A DNA stretch of 64,000 nt from NCBI GenBank assembly GCA_013398295.1, contig VZSF01003944.1, forward strand, positions 53,949 through 117,948, read 5' to 3'. The notes beneath the pieces are model-generated. The model saw nothing but the letters and a program-made list of their open reading frames with translations. It did not search any database and was not told the DNA's origin. Of this stretch, positions 49,077 to 63,052 are shown in pieces (positions within the stretch are counted from its first letter, which is position 1; each line of letters begins with the position of its first letter). The position numbers were made by a program, and so were the translations under genes. This stretch comes from Chionis minor (taxonomy: Eukaryota > Chordata > Aves > Charadriiformes > Chionididae).

Positions 49077-52000
49077 AAACAGTGAAACATTTCTGAAGTT
49101 GGAAGCACTGAGTCTGCATAATCCAGAAACATAGCTAGAAGTCATCTTGTGAAATATTTAACACAGATGTATGACTGACGTGTGACTAAAGAATTGGGAA
49201 TATAGTAGAAACTGCCTGCATTACAGTCTAATTTTTTTTCTGAGGTAGTTTGTCAAAGACTTCTCTCATACACATTCACGTATCAGCAAGGTGGCAGGTA
49301 TAAGAAAAAGTTAGCTTGCAGAAAACAAAAAATCTCACATACAAATGTGTCATTTGTAAAAGTAGATTTAAAAAACACACCAGTTAAACTAAAGTATCAG
49401 AGAACAGGAGAAGATTCTTATGAGCAGTACAGAACCTCTGTCTAACAACAGAGTACTGACAGTAGATACATCTCAAAAAAAAAAAATTTGTAAGATAGAT
49501 AAACTAAACCAAAGAAGAGGAAGAATGACATTGAATCCAAATAAGTCTGAAATTCAGCTGAGATAAATTTAAAGTGGTGAGGAAGACATATTACTTCCAT
49601 GGATCTAAGTTCCAGCAGTTAGGAATATAAATGAGTTCTACCTCCAAGACATTAGTGAAATGGAATAAACAGAACAGAGGGTAGAGAAGTGATTTTAAGA
49701 GTCGTTGTAAATCATGCACTAGAGACAGTTACTGATTTGATTTTAAGTACTTTACAACAACAAAAAACACACCAAGAAAAACCCCAACCCAACAGATGAA
49801 CAGATAATACTGTAATAACAGTTTGAAATAATTAATTTCAATCACCTGTATATGTCATTTTCAGTATGAAGAAGGTGAACACCAGTAACACAACCTTTAA
49901 GAAAGTAAAAAATTTCATTAGGCCTAGACAGTGCAATGGAAAGCACTGATTTTCATGTTTTCAAAGGTATGTACTACTGGAACTCATATTACCTGAAAAT
50001 GAATTAAAATAGTAACATAAAGCCATTGAATTTTGTAATTTTTTTTGTTAGGTCTTTCATAACAAGCATGGGTAAAGGAGGATCAGGGTTTGTGTTGATT
50101 TAAATTTTTTCAGATTAAGTAACTATGAAGTACAGATCAGTTAGGGTGACAAATTGCATGCTGTAAATGTGAAGAAATTACTTCTTCTTGTGAGTCCCCT
50201 TCCCTTGATCATCTAGGAATCTGAAAGTAGTTGGGGTACTACTAAAGTAGAGGGTTTGTATTTGGGTTTTATTATTTTTGTTACAATGCCTTGCATCTTA
50301 GTTACATCTTGGTAGAAGTGATGAGAATATAACTTCAACCATAGTTAGGAAATACAACTAGGTTCAAAAGTTGGAAGCTTCTATGCATAGAGCTTCAGTG
50401 AGTCATCAGAGTCTTTTTAATCACAAAAAAATTGTATACCTGAAATCTGCTGGTTAACAATGAGGAATTGCTTTTGCAGGAGGGAACTGCAGGAACCTGA
50501 CTGATGCCATAGGATTTGCTCCTTGTGTGTACATAGAGAGGAAAAAGAGTAGGCACTCTTCCTAAGGCACTTGTAATGGACTGAAACCCTTTTCTATGTC
50601 TCGGTATTCAGCTGAAGGAAATCTCTAAAAGCAGAGATGAGACTGAGCTTGCAGCCTCTGTCTGGGAACTTAATTTGGCCTAATAAACTGACTGAGGGAG
50701 GAAAGGAGGGTGGTGCAATAAGGGGAAAGAAGGAGAGACACAGTGTCTGCTGTAACAATATTAATCAACAGGAGGCTTTCTCAGCTGAGGAATACTTACA
50801 GATTCTGGACTGCCTTGACTGCAAAATAGACCTAATCTCTTTAGCTAGAGCACACTGGTTATTAATATCACTAGCACTATGAAGATAAATAAAATGATTA
50901 CCAGGGTGTAGAAACAGTCATTAAAAGGTAAAATAAAAGGTAATCAAGTAGAGCATCAGTTCTGGATAATATAAATCAGTTTACATTACCTAAGGTCTAA
51001 AGTAATGGGTTTGTGAAAGGACAGGTAAAGAGAAGGATACAGCCAGAGATAGTATGGATAATAAGCATCTATCAAATGCCAACCAGAAGAATGGCCCTAG
51101 AGTTAAAAATTTCTTGAGTCAGGCTTTGTATCCCATCTTGAATGCATTAGTCTTTGCTGCAAATATTCATTAAGTGAAATCTCCAAAAGAGCTACAAGAC
51201 CATTTCCACATAAGGGAGTTTTCACCATTTTTCAAACGTTTACGATTTTGCCATGAAGAAGCATCAAAGACTTTTTATTCTTCAGAACTGATCCTCTACT
51301 GAGACTAACAGTAAGGCTGACATTCCAGTTCCTTCGAAGTTGATGGGAGTTTTATGGTTGATTTCAGAAGCCAAACTTTACCTAGCTAGTATTTGACTGA
51401 AATGCGTTTTCATCTTATAAATACCTTAAAGCCAGATAGGTAGTCACTAGCTACACCACTACCTATTTGGCTAGATATTTGAGACTAGTCCAATAAGGAA
51501 AGGTTTATATCTGATCTTTTTTGATCTTAAAAGAAAACATGACAAATCAGTGCCAAGCTATTGTTGATAATTCCAGACAATTTCTACTACTAGGCAATAT
51601 ATTGTCTATATATAGTCTTCCATTAAAATTGTCTTCTGCTTTTGAACATATTAGCAGACCTGAATTTCCTTCACCTAAAAAGGGCATAATAAAGCAATGA
51701 CAAAAAATCAAAGTCACTCCCCCTCTCTCCTACAAATTGGCTGCTGTGAGAGGTTTCAATAAAATAAAAACCATCCATTAACATACCTCATTGATTCTTA
51801 CACTTTCCTACTTTTAGTTACTTTCAGCTTCCCTGTTGAGGATAATGGGACCTGACATGCACATGTTAGGGGAAATGTCTCACAACAACTAATCTATACA
51901 GGATTAGCCTGGTTTGATCAGACACTCACAGTAATATCTGCTATTATAAAATGTTCAGACTGATGAGGTAAACAAGCTTCAGTGTGACTTTTGTGTGAAA

Positions 52001-55000
52001 TTTGATCGGTTTCTTTTATAGCAGAGCAAGTGCCCTTCTTCCTTATAATTTTTCCACCAAGTTTGACCCCTGCTGCCCTCTCTGTCCATTTAAGGCTGAC
52101 TGCATTGACTCCCGGTGAACATCTGAAGGATAAGGGATCAAGTTGCTCCTCTGCCTGGTAACCTCTCTGCTTCACCTTGTCTGTCTAATTCCTTTGCAAC
52201 TATCACGCCCTATCCTCAGTCAGCATAAAATTATGTGCACGTCCTTACCTGCAGGTCTTAACTGTCTTGGGTAAAGAGGGAGTAGCTGTTCCTCTGGTCT
52301 CAACAAGTCCCTTTCAGTCAAAAGAGAGTCTGCAGGTTTCCCAAAATGGAGGGAAGGATACCGTGCAGTGACTATCCATCAAGTGCCAGTTGTTTGAGGG
52401 AATCTCCTAACTATGTGCGCGCAAGGATGCAACCTTCTCTTTTGCACTAATCACTAAGCAGATGTGGTCATCACTATCTTTCACTGCTTTCTGAGGACTG
52501 AATCCAGAGGAAATACAGATATGGATTTAATTTTCAACTGTTTCATGTCTCAAAAAAAGGACACCAATCAGCCCTAAGTCCTTATTTCCTGTACAACCAT
52601 AGATCCTAAGAAATTTTAGAAGAAATGTTTCCCCCCTTTCTAGAAAATAAAGCTCTCCTAAGATAATTTAAACAAAGATTAAGGGAAATTAGGAAGAAGA
52701 AACAATTGAGAGTTAATTTTGAGACAAATTGTTGTCATTAAAAAATCAATCATTGTCATCTCTCTACTGACTAACACATATGTAACAACTTCTACTGTCG
52801 AAATCTGTTTCCAGCTAATAATTTCAAGTACACTTGGAAAGTGCTCAGACTGTGCAGAAGCAGACAGGTGGAAAAACTTGTCAGCATTTTCAAAATAAAG
52901 ATTTTTAATCCTATAAACATGACATGCAACTGGATTGATTTCAGGCGCTGAACCCTCTTCTTCATTGATTTTCTTTTATAAGATTTTGTCTCAGTTTAAA
53001 ATATTGCTCACATCTGTATAGTTGAGTAATTTGTATATTTTTACATATAGGGAGACATATAGTTTATAAATATTTGTATTTATATTATTATGTATAAGGT
53101 TTTCAGTTCTTGTGGACCACCAAAACAGTAGCTCCAGCAATTGAGTTTTCTGAAGTCACTGAAGTAAAATCATGCACCAATTTGTTTAAGCTGATTTTAC
53201 TTAATAAAACCGTCAGAATTGAGCTGAGATCTGTGCCAATACACAGAGTGTGAGTCAGGTTCCTCTGAGCTGCTGAGTACCCACTGCCAAAAGCTGCGTG
53301 CCCTTGAGTTGGAGAAAATCCAGAGTAATTCCATGGATTTAATCGTGTTACTCCAGATTCACCACAGGGCAGACCTCATGTCTGTGGACACAGCAAAAAG
53401 AGGCAGTATCAGACATAGTGGGGTAAAGATCTTTCCATCTTCTCATACGCTGCCACTCAGTCTCCTATACTATCTTGATCAGTGTGCAGATACTTGCTTT
53501 TGTATATGCAGCTTTACTAAAAAAGACAGAGACTGTGGCTAAATGCAGTAAAACATATTGCTAAACCTATTTGCTATGTGACCTAAGGGCAATATTTGAT
53601 TTTGTTGATAGCACTGGTATCATGAACTGATATTATTACCAGTACCTTACTGACAATGAATTTTTAAAATGTTCCAGATGAATTCAGCTTCACTCAGATG
53701 AATGCTACTTGAAAGGAAAGCATGTTTTTATTGTTTTGCCTCAGTCATTAGAGCATCATGTTACTAGAGATACTGAGTTTGTGAAGAGGGTAGGAGGTAT
53801 CTTAAAATGCTGAGAAAACCTGCACCCATGAATAGCAGATATGTGCAGTTGCACTGGCACACCTTGATGATCTATACTTTCTGATTCCCATTCCTCTGTT
53901 TCTAGTTAAAAATCTCTCTACAACACTGGAATTGATGTCGAGTAATAGTGAGCTCAACCTATCAGAAGCTGGATGGCCTGTCAAAAAACTTCAGTATGCT
54001 GCTTTGTTCATTCTTTATGCCAGTAGTCTCGTCACCATTCCATTTCCCTTTTAACGCCTCTGGACTATTATATTTCTCAAAAGAAATACTATAACCCCAC
54101 CATCCCCACCACCTTTTTTATATACCCTCAATGATTTCTCAAATTTACAGATAAAATCTGTAGGCTTTTAGATGATTACTTAAAATTTTAGTTAAATATT
54201 ATTCCTTCATGTTCCACAAAAAATGCTTCAAAATTGTGGAATTCATTAACAAAAATGAGGCAAAAGTATCTGAAAGCAAGTAGCATGACATTATTTTACC
54301 TTAGTTTTTCTAGCATTGCTACCAAAAGCACAAAAGATGTTTTACTGATAATCCCGTATTAAAAGTACTAATAAATAGCATACTAATGTGCACAGACATG
54401 GTTACCTTATCAAGTCCACCATACTACTGTTTCTTCAGCAAAAGAGTGTTTCGAGGATGACAGATCTGCTTCCTATATGCTGCTCTTACACAGATTGTTG
54501 AGTTGACCTCAAGATCCAAAAGCCACATTTTCAAATTTATTTAGGCATTAAATAGCAAGCACAGGTCCAAAGAATGATTTTCTCAGAGGTGTCAGGTTTG
54601 ATTCAATGTCCTATTTCACACTGATTTCAGTCACAGTGCTAGTCTTCTCAGTATCTCACAAAATTTTCAAAAACGCCTGTTTGCATCTCTCACTGCTTAA
54701 TTAATTTAGAGAGATTTTGGCCCAAGGTTGCTGTCTTTGCAGTGTTTGGCAATATATGAAAATTTGCCCAAAGCTCTAGGTTGAAGATCATGACCTGAAG
54801 TATAAATCTGTAGGCACAATGAAACTCTCTGCAATAAGATTAAAGCTCTGATGGAAGATAGAGAATGAGCTTTCTTAAAGTGCATTATAAGATCAGGTCA
54901 TAAATCAACTCAGAGAATAAGACCTTCATTTATTAAACTTAGTTTTCTTTAACTAATTATTTCTGTATATATTTGTAAGAACTGAAGAGAACAGACACTA

Positions 55001-55455
55001 CACAGTGTGAGTCTCACCTCTGTGGGGAAAAAAAAAAAAAAGATTATGTGGTACCTCTTACTTAAAACTAAGAAATGTTCTGATATCCTGGAAATTATAT
55101 TACAGGAAAATTGTATGGGAAACAAATTATTTAAACGCTTTACCAAAACTATTTATTTGTGGCATAGGTAAAGAAGTTAAATTCAAACCAAAAGGAACAA
55201 GAACCTCTTCCTTGACAAATTCATTTCCAAATTAAATCATTCCAGAATTTAAATAGACAAATGTTTCTAGTGTGTGAAGAATAGAAGAACTATAGTTGAC
55301 TTTCAGATACCAGATCACAGTTATCTATAAACAAGAAGAATTTTGGCTTGTAAGCTCGAAGTGTCACACTGCCTGAATCAAATTCTCTGCAGACACAGGA
55401 ACAGTTAGAAGTCTCTAGTTCTTTTAGCTGTAGCTTGAAGGGTGTCCATACTTAG

Positions 55456-55476
55456 ACACACACACACACACACACA
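55456..55476. repeat. (AC)n microsatellite
   Basis: Ten AC units plus one base, the longest dinucleotide repeat in the window and likely polymorphic. Confidence 0.92.
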
Positions 55477-56542
55477 TCCATACACTCCGGCCATTAATAT
55501 TAATGATATATTAAATGGCAATAGCACCAGTATAGCATACTGCAGCTATAGCTGCTTCTTACTACTGCTGACATATCTCTGCCCTGCAAAGGTTATGCTC
55601 ATCTAGGGGTCATGTGAATGGTCCTAATATCAGAGAAGTACCAGTTGAAGAAGAGAAAGTGAAGGGAGAGGGAGAAGAAACTCATTAAGGAGGGGCAGAA
55701 GGCATTAGAAAAATATCTTATATCATTATATGATGGATAAACTGTGCTAAATCCCAAACCCAATTGTTATTTTTAGAGTGATAGTAAAACTTGGAAATTT
55801 GGGGGCAGTTCAGATCCTTAATTCAGGGGTGGTAAGTAAGTCTCAAATCTCTCTTTCTCTTTTTTTAAAATATTTCTCCAATTATTAAAAACAAAACAAA
55901 ACAAACACAAAAAAAACCAGAATTGTTTTCCATGGGGTTTTTTCCACCATTTTTATAGCTTACCTTTTCATTTGATCACAGTAAAAATACTTACCACTGA
56001 TTATTTTTTCTAAATTCAGTTACACAAGTGAAGAAGAAATGTCTTAGGAAGCTGTATTAAGATTAATGACTACTACATTTAAGGAATTCTGAAAGTTTTT
56101 AAAAGTTTTGAGTATATCCAGGTTAGTCTGTATGCATTTTAAAAACCTCCTTAAATTCTATACATTGAACCCTCACCATTTCAGCTTCGTTTCTACTGTT
56201 TCAGTATATAACTTTCTATTTTATTTCTGTATACACAAAAAGAAAAATTAGAATTAACCAACTTAACAAGTGATAAACCAATTTTTTTTAAGCACAAAAT
56301 CAAACCCCTATCTCATAGGTTGCTTAGATGTACATGCAGAACTGGTGATCATTCTGTGTGACATGTGACTTACTGAACTGGGATAGAAAGTAGCTATGAT
56401 AATAGCCAAGAAGATTTCTCAGACTTTACTCCGCTTACCAGCAGTCAGTCAGCTAAGGCTGTCATGCAGGTATAGTGACCCTAATTTGAGGTCTCTGATC
56501 CCATAGCTAGGCTGTTACCTGTATATGAGTTGCTAGTTGACA

Positions 56543-57418
56543 GCTAGCTTGAGTGCATTTATGCTATGCTGCAGTCAGCTCCTCCAAATCAATATGCCCT
56601 TTATCCTGCAGCTATAAGTGTGGATGATCGTTCTGCCACCCTTTAAGGTTGCATCACGCTTGATGTTATAAGGTTCTGAGGTCAGTCAGTTGAAGTTTGT
56701 CAGTTGAAGTTTGTCAGCATTTTCACAGCAAGCTACTAAAGAAAAAGTAAATGACAATTTTATTGAAAAAGTTAAAAGACTTTTATGAAAAAGGATTAGT
56801 TTTTGAACTGGCTGAAAAATGTTCAAAATTGGTTAAAAGGCATGGTTTCAACTCTTCTCAACAAAAAAGAAACCTCCTGCACAGGGTTTCTTCTTGGGAA
56901 AAGAAGACCAGGCTAAGGAGGAAAAGGGTAAAACTACCCAGAAAAGGTAGATTCCCTCTCTACAGCAAAGATCAGCATTGTATGCAATGGAGTATAAGAA
57001 AAGTAAATTAGGGCAAATCAAGACTGAGTGAAGAAGAAGGAAAGCCTGACATTCACAAACAGGAAAATTTGTTCCAAATATCCTAACCCCAGCCCCATCT
57101 CCAGCTCCAGGTGAAATCTCTGATAAATCACTACTTCCCACATCCAAGCATTTGTGATCTGTGTGATTTTCTTCTTCAGTCAGTAAATGTTGTGGAAACC
57201 AGCTTATTAAACATATGGCTTACTCTTTTCCAATGCAGCTTTTTAGTCTTTTCCCAGCTTTCCAGAGGTCAAGCACTTGGCACCAGTCCTGACAACATGA
57301 TGATGCCAAACTGTGCTTCCTGCTGCTGCAATAGACGGATACCCAGAGGTGGGTTAGCTCCCTGAAAGCTACCTTATGTACATTCACACTATGTTGCAGT
57401 CACCTCAGATTGGAAATC
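56543..57418. repeat. Diverged direct repeat pair, about 50 bp each
   Basis: Positions 56543-56590 and 57368-57418 align by eye with moderate identity, sharing GCTA-CTT, ATGCTGCAGTCA/ATGTTGCAGTCA and a terminal AAATC. They lie about 825 bp apart in the same orientation. This might be the remains of terminal repeats of an old element or two copies of an old interspersed repeat; I cannot assign a family. Confidence 0.35.
56685..56717. repeat. 14-bp tandem repeat, 2.3 units
   Basis: GTCAGTTGAAGTTT occurs twice in a row followed by a partial third unit. Lies within the region bracketed by the diverged direct repeats. Confidence 0.85.
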
Positions 57419-60400
57419 AGTCACTCGAAGTAGTCAGTAATGTACCAGATTCGTGGTCTGAAGATCCAGCTTGAAACCCCATGGCTCAATTTCCTAAGAG
57501 CCAGGCACTCACAATACAGCCAAGTTTGAACACACAGAACAGGTATAATCCTAAGACTTTTGAAATCATCCTAACCTAAGCCTCCAAAGTGTACACACCC
57601 ACTAACAGCATAGAGATGGCCTCAAGTAGCCTATGGTTTTATTAAGAATGGGATTGCCCAACATAACAAACATTCTGCACTGATAAAGGAATTGTTTGTG
57701 AAGTACCTAAGCTTTTTTCATTGTGTGTCATTCTGAACAAAGAACAGATTTTGAAAGATTTTCATACATAACTGAAATTCAGGCATGCAAAAGAAAAATT
57801 AAAAAGTGGATGAAAGTGTTCCATTACTGCTCAAAAGATGAGTGCCGTGCAGCTTGCCCAGTGAATGACAGCGGTATCCTACAGAGATAACGTGGGAGAA
57901 ATATGGATGTGTAACTGAAGACTGAATGGTCAAGCTTCATGACCGATGTGAATTTGACTTTTGAGTGTTAAAAAACTCAAAAACTTAAGAAAATTAGATA
58001 TTTTAGTTGCGTGGACTTTGCAACTTATTTTTTAAAATGTGCAAGAGATATGAAGAAAAAAAAAAGAGATATCAAGTCTTAAAGCTCAGAAGAGCAGCAA
58101 GGAAAAAGACAATAAAAGAAGGGCACCATGACCAAGGGTGTGTTACAAGGTTTCAAAGGTTAGAAACAAACTTTCAAAAGATTATAAAATAAATCATGTG
58201 CAGCTACTTTAAAGGTGTTAGACATAATGGAATAAATAGGTTGTCTTTGAGTAGCAGAATTTTTATTGAATTACCAAGGTAAGATGGTTCTTCAAGTCAG
58301 ACTGGAGGAAAGTACAATAATTAACTTACTGGAAACTTACTGTTACACTTTTTGTTTCAGGAAGGAGTAGTTTGGGTAGATTTTTTTTGAGAAACATCTA
58401 AGGGAGAAATGAACACTGACACTGACCTTGATTCATGCCCTTCCTTCATTAACAAAAAGATATCCTGGGAACTTTGACATTGCTCAAATATGGAAACAGA
58501 GAATTTACTGAAAAAGTACTTCAAGAAGATTTTGTGTTTCATGAAAGATGCCTTGCAAAACACCAATATTAAGAATTTCAAATATTTCAAGTTTGGAGAA
58601 TGCTGGTTTTTTTAAAATCTCAATGGAATTCCTGGTATAAAACTGCATTTTATCTAAATTACACTTAAACCACAAAAGTACTCATGTATTAAGTATTAAA
58701 CTTAATTCTCAGTCTTAATGAGAACGAAATAAAAGCATTCCATAGCTGCTTCAAACCTTGGACTTAAGTCAAAAAAATCACAGTATTGGACATGACATGT
58801 GGAGTGTTACATAGTCTGCATTTTAATGTTAGTAATGCTTCTATTAATAATGCTGTCAAGACATTTCTGTTCCAACACTTGGCCAAGAAAGACCAGAAAA
58901 GCAATCTAGCTTTAAAGCCATTTCCAGCTGGATCTGTAATTGAGACAAGATTACCCTGTGGTGGATGCGAGATGATTAAGACTGCAGCATTAATTCAGTG
59001 TTGGATCTTATAATTATTTTCCTCTAAAGCACTGAAGAAAATTCATTATTTTGTGTAGCTTCAATATACTCCAATAGTAAACCCACACTGCAATTATTTT
59101 ATAGATTGTTGCCATGGGATAGGATGTCTATAGGTTCTCAGCAAATAAGTCTATTTATTATATGCTATTCTTTAAGCCTTCATGATTAAAATACAAAGCA
59201 AAAATCCATCTTGGGAGTGGAAGGAAAGGAAACAGAGAATAAGGAAGAAAAAATATCCAAAGGGTATTTATAACTCAGTCATTTTTTCAAAACAGGGAAA
59301 GCAATTGTAGAGAAATATGCAGAATGAGGTACATTCTATAAAACAAAGTCCAGCTGCTATTAAAAACAATAAAAGTAACAAATGCCTAACAATTTGTATT
59401 ATAACCTACACGCTCAATCATGATTTTTGCAAGACAATATATTTTACAATGTAAATGAACAATGGGACTGACGTGATCAGCAAATGTATCTTTTCTGTAT
59501 CAGTGTCACTTCTACATTTCTAACACCCAAAACTTACCTGTGTAATAAAATTGCAACAGATACTTAATTTATTAAAATATTTTTAATGACGACAGCTTTG
59601 TAACTTACCCATATCACTATAAAGCTCTAAAACTATTAATGTCAGGAGTTTTTTTCTAAGTTTGTTTTGAGTTTTTTGTGTTTTTTTCCTTACCATGGCA
59701 AAACAACTTGACCAATAAGAGTATTATAATGAGATATGCGGCTTCTGAAATGTGGAAGACATAGCAGTTGCATAAGACTTACGGCGGTTTGTTATTTCAA
59801 TACCAAACATACAAGGGCAAATGAAGATGATTACAAATCAGATATAGAGAACTGACAGAATAAGTGCAATTGGCCAGACTATATTTAGTAAATTAGTTAT
59901 TCCTGAATCCTTTAGACTTTTGTCAGATCAATTGTTACATGCATGTAACATGTATATACATACTGATGGGGGGCATAAAATAATATTCAGAATGTATCTT
60001 TTGTTTACCTTTTTAAATTTTATAGCTAAAAGACATTATTTACCAGGAAATGTATAAAGGCTTTACTAAATTGCTTTGTAAGGTATATGACATCTCAGTT
60101 GTCTGTGGTGCATGCAATTCACCACATATGCCTGCTTTTTGATGCCATCACATTATTTTCCTTTCGTATTACTCATTTTTTTATTTCTCCATTATAAGAG
60201 TAATAAAGATTTGAGCTATTAATCTGAATCAAAGCAAAACCTATGTATGAAGTATGAAATAGAGAAATGAACTGAACATCTGTTTTACCAAAGCTCCAGT
60301 TGCACAAAGGTAAGAGAAGTGGGGTTTTTATCTTTTTAAACACAGTAGTAAAGCATTATTATATTTTCCTATATTACTGCCCCAGAGCTGAACTCAAGTG

Positions 60401-61548
60401 ATTTAGCCTCTCTGAAAAAATTCCACAAATCCACAGGAAGGTGTTTTGTCATTGGTAATCACTGTAATTCACTCGAAACACTATGGCACAGATAATGGAG
60501 GATAACTTGCAAAAAAATTCAGCTTTGCTGCAGAGCTCCTGCTGCCACAATGCAATTGCCCCATCCCACTGAGTCTTGCAATAGCAAATTCCCGGCCTTG
60601 TAACATCTGTTTCCACGTAGTTTAGCACATCTGCACCTCATACTATTTGTGAAAGATCAGAATCGCATTTCTATTGAGATTACTTTGATTTAAGAGGTGC
60701 TGAAGGAAAATAAGACAAATCTAGAAAAGGGCTGCTGAGAGGAATGCAGCCACAAAGGAGAAAACCCAGCGTATTATCTAGTTGTTACTCAGGTTAGGAT
60801 ACTGAGCTCTTACTAGTCAATAATATAGATATAACAAGAATTATTTATAAAGTGGTTTATGAAACAGTTTTCCACTGTTATCTCAAATGCGCTGTTCGTG
60901 TTCAGTTGCACTGTTGGTGAAGTAAGATATTGCAAGATTACAGCAAGTCTTGTATATGTACTGGCAGTTATTTACTTGTGGGAATATATCAGTCTGGATC
61001 CGCTGGCATTGACTGTTCACCAGAAACTTGCTGCAAATGAAAAATGGTTGGGGTTTTGAACACTTAACTGAAATAACACCTTGCTTGATTCATATTAAGG
61101 GAATGGCATGCGAAGTTATTTGAACTCTCAATCTCTCATTTCTGCGCTTGAAAATGGATACTTGGTTAGGATGGAAGAAGGAGAAAGAAAGCTGTTTTCC
61201 TACCTTGGAGAGCTACAGTTTCAAGTGATTAATTCATAATATTTAATGGAATGATTCATTAGAAATTGTGATAAAATACATAAATAAATTATTGCCTGTT
61301 ATGACCCTTTGGGTTTTTTTCCATATAATGGAAATTTCCATTTAGTTGCTAAACATAATCAGGTGAAAGCTGAAGGGATATTAAAGCACAAACATTTCGA
61401 TGTATCTATTTTTTATATAAAGTGGTCATGGTAAAAAAATTGCAATACATATTACTGAGCAGCGTAATCTTATGCATAGAAAATGTACTTGGTTTAATCC
61501 AAGGAGTCCTACTTGCTTGTAAAGACACATATACATCTCCTTAAAAGT

Positions 61549-62775
61549 CACAGAATCATAGAATCGTCTAGTTTGGGAGGGACCTTTAAGATCATTGAGA
61601 CCAGCCATTAACCCAACACTGTCAAGACTACCGAGTCTACCAAATCACGTCCCTAAGAACCATATCTACTCATCTTTCAAATACTTCAAGGGATGGTGAT
61701 TCCGTCACTTCCCTGGGCAGCATGTTCCAATGTTCGATAACCCTTTTGATGAAGAAATGGTTCCTAATATCCACCCAAAACCTCCCCTGGTGGAACTTGA
61801 GGCCATCTCCTCTTGTGCTGTCACTTGTTACTTGGAGAGAAGACCAACATCCACCTCGTTACAACCTCATTTCAGATAATTGTAGAGAGTGATAAGGTCT
61901 CACCTCAGCCTCCTTTTGTCCAGGCTAAACAACCCCAGTTCACTCAGCTGCTCCTCATAAGACTCATGCTCTTGACACCTCACCAGATTCATTGCCCTTC
62001 TCTGAACATGCTCCAGCACAAATGTATTTCATGTTGTGAGGGGTCCAAAACTGAACACAGTATTCAAGGTGGGGCCTCACCAGAGCTGAGTACAGGGGGA
62101 CAATTACTTCCCTAGTCCTGCTTGCCACACTATTTCTGATACAAGCCAGGATGCTGTTGGCCTTCTTGGCCTCCTGGGCACAGTGCTGGCTCATATTCAG
62201 CCGCGGTCAGCCAACATCCCAGGTCATTTTCCACTGGATAGCTTTCCAGACACTCTTCCCCAAGCCTGTAGCACTATGTGGCGTTGTTGTGACCCAAGTG
62301 TAGCACTCAGCACTTGGCCTTGTTGAACTTCATACCATTGGCCTCAGCCCATCAATCCAGCTGGTCCAGATCCCTCTGTAGGGTCATCCTTCCCTCAAGA
62401 AGTGTTGACGCTCCCACTTAATTTGGTGTTGTCTGCAAAATCACTGAGGGTGCACTCAATTCCCTCATTGATAGATATTAAACTGAACTGGCCCCAATAC
62501 CGAGCCCTGTGGAACACCACTTGTGATTGACCACCAACTCAATTTAACTCCATTCACAACCACTCTTTGGGCCTAGTCACCCAGCCAGTTTTTTACTCAG
62601 TGAAGAGTACGCCTGCTCAAGCTATGAGCAGCCAGTTTTTCCAGGAGAATGCTCTAGGAAACAGTGTCCAAGGTTTTACTAAAGTCCAGGCAAACAAGCA
62701 TCCACAGCCTTTCCCTCATTCACTAAGTGGGTTGCCTTGTCATAGAAGGAGATCAGGTTTATCAAGCAGGATGTG
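61549..62775 (-). mobile_element. CR1 LINE, about 1.2 kb, minus strand
   Basis: The longest near-continuous CR1 copy that is complete at its 3' end here. The left end is a CR1 terminus (CAGAATCATAGAATCG). ORF2 remnants read leftward: reverse transcriptase region (62775 to about 62400), thumb and C-terminal region (62194 to 61964, with [19 protein letters not shown]). Frameshifts and stops, plus small deletions (for example around 62200 and 62470), make it inactive. It is truncated at 62775, soon after the AAGCAGGAT segment shared with position 480-490. Confidence 0.94.
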
Positions 62776-62845
62776 TGACAGACTGAATTTTTAAGTAAAT
62801 GAATCCTCTATTCCTTTCCATAAAAAAAGGGAGTGACAAATTCAC

Positions 62846-63052
62846 CTTGTCCTCAAACACCATACCGTCGGGCATCATCTCCAGGGCAGCATCTGTAATA
62901 ATTATATTTTTATCTTTAATCCAGACAGTAAATATGTTTCTGCAAGTGGCTGGACTCTGTGTCTGAAATCTGCTGCACTTCTGGTTGAAGACAAAAGACG
63001 CTGTGATGGAGACAGAATTTTGCAAACCAACAGCCAATACTTCATGCTTTAT
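62846..63052 (-). CDS. Best candidate protein-coding exon, extracellular-domain-like, family unidentified
   Basis: On the minus strand a 207-bp segment of exactly 69 codons (phase 0 at both ends) is bounded by a good acceptor, TTTCTCCCTGCAAATAG (AG at 63053-63054), and a good donor, AAG/GTGAAT (GT at 62844-62845). The reading has alternating hydrophobic residues like a beta-sandwich fold (NSVSITASFVFNQKC), two cysteines spaced 14 apart (at QKCSRF and PATCRN), then IFTVWIKDKNIIITDAALE and MMPDGMVFEDK. It contains several CpG dinucleotides despite AT-rich surroundings, which fits conserved coding DNA. I do not recognise the protein family. It sits 70 bp from a CR1 copy. Downstream exons on the same strand may be those proposed at 39.3 kb and 5.5 kb. 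Confidence 0.5.

Larger units (their letters stand above)
47761..61548. other. Long AT-rich stretch without a recognisable gene
   Basis: Nearly 14 kb with no mobile element I can name and no convincing exon. Minus-strand frames without ATG (for example 48040 to 47877) stay open for about 60 codons up to a GTAACT site but look unconvincing. Simple repeats and a diverged direct repeat are listed separately. T-rich (49041-49076) and A14 (55028-55041) runs also occur. Confidence 0.5.
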
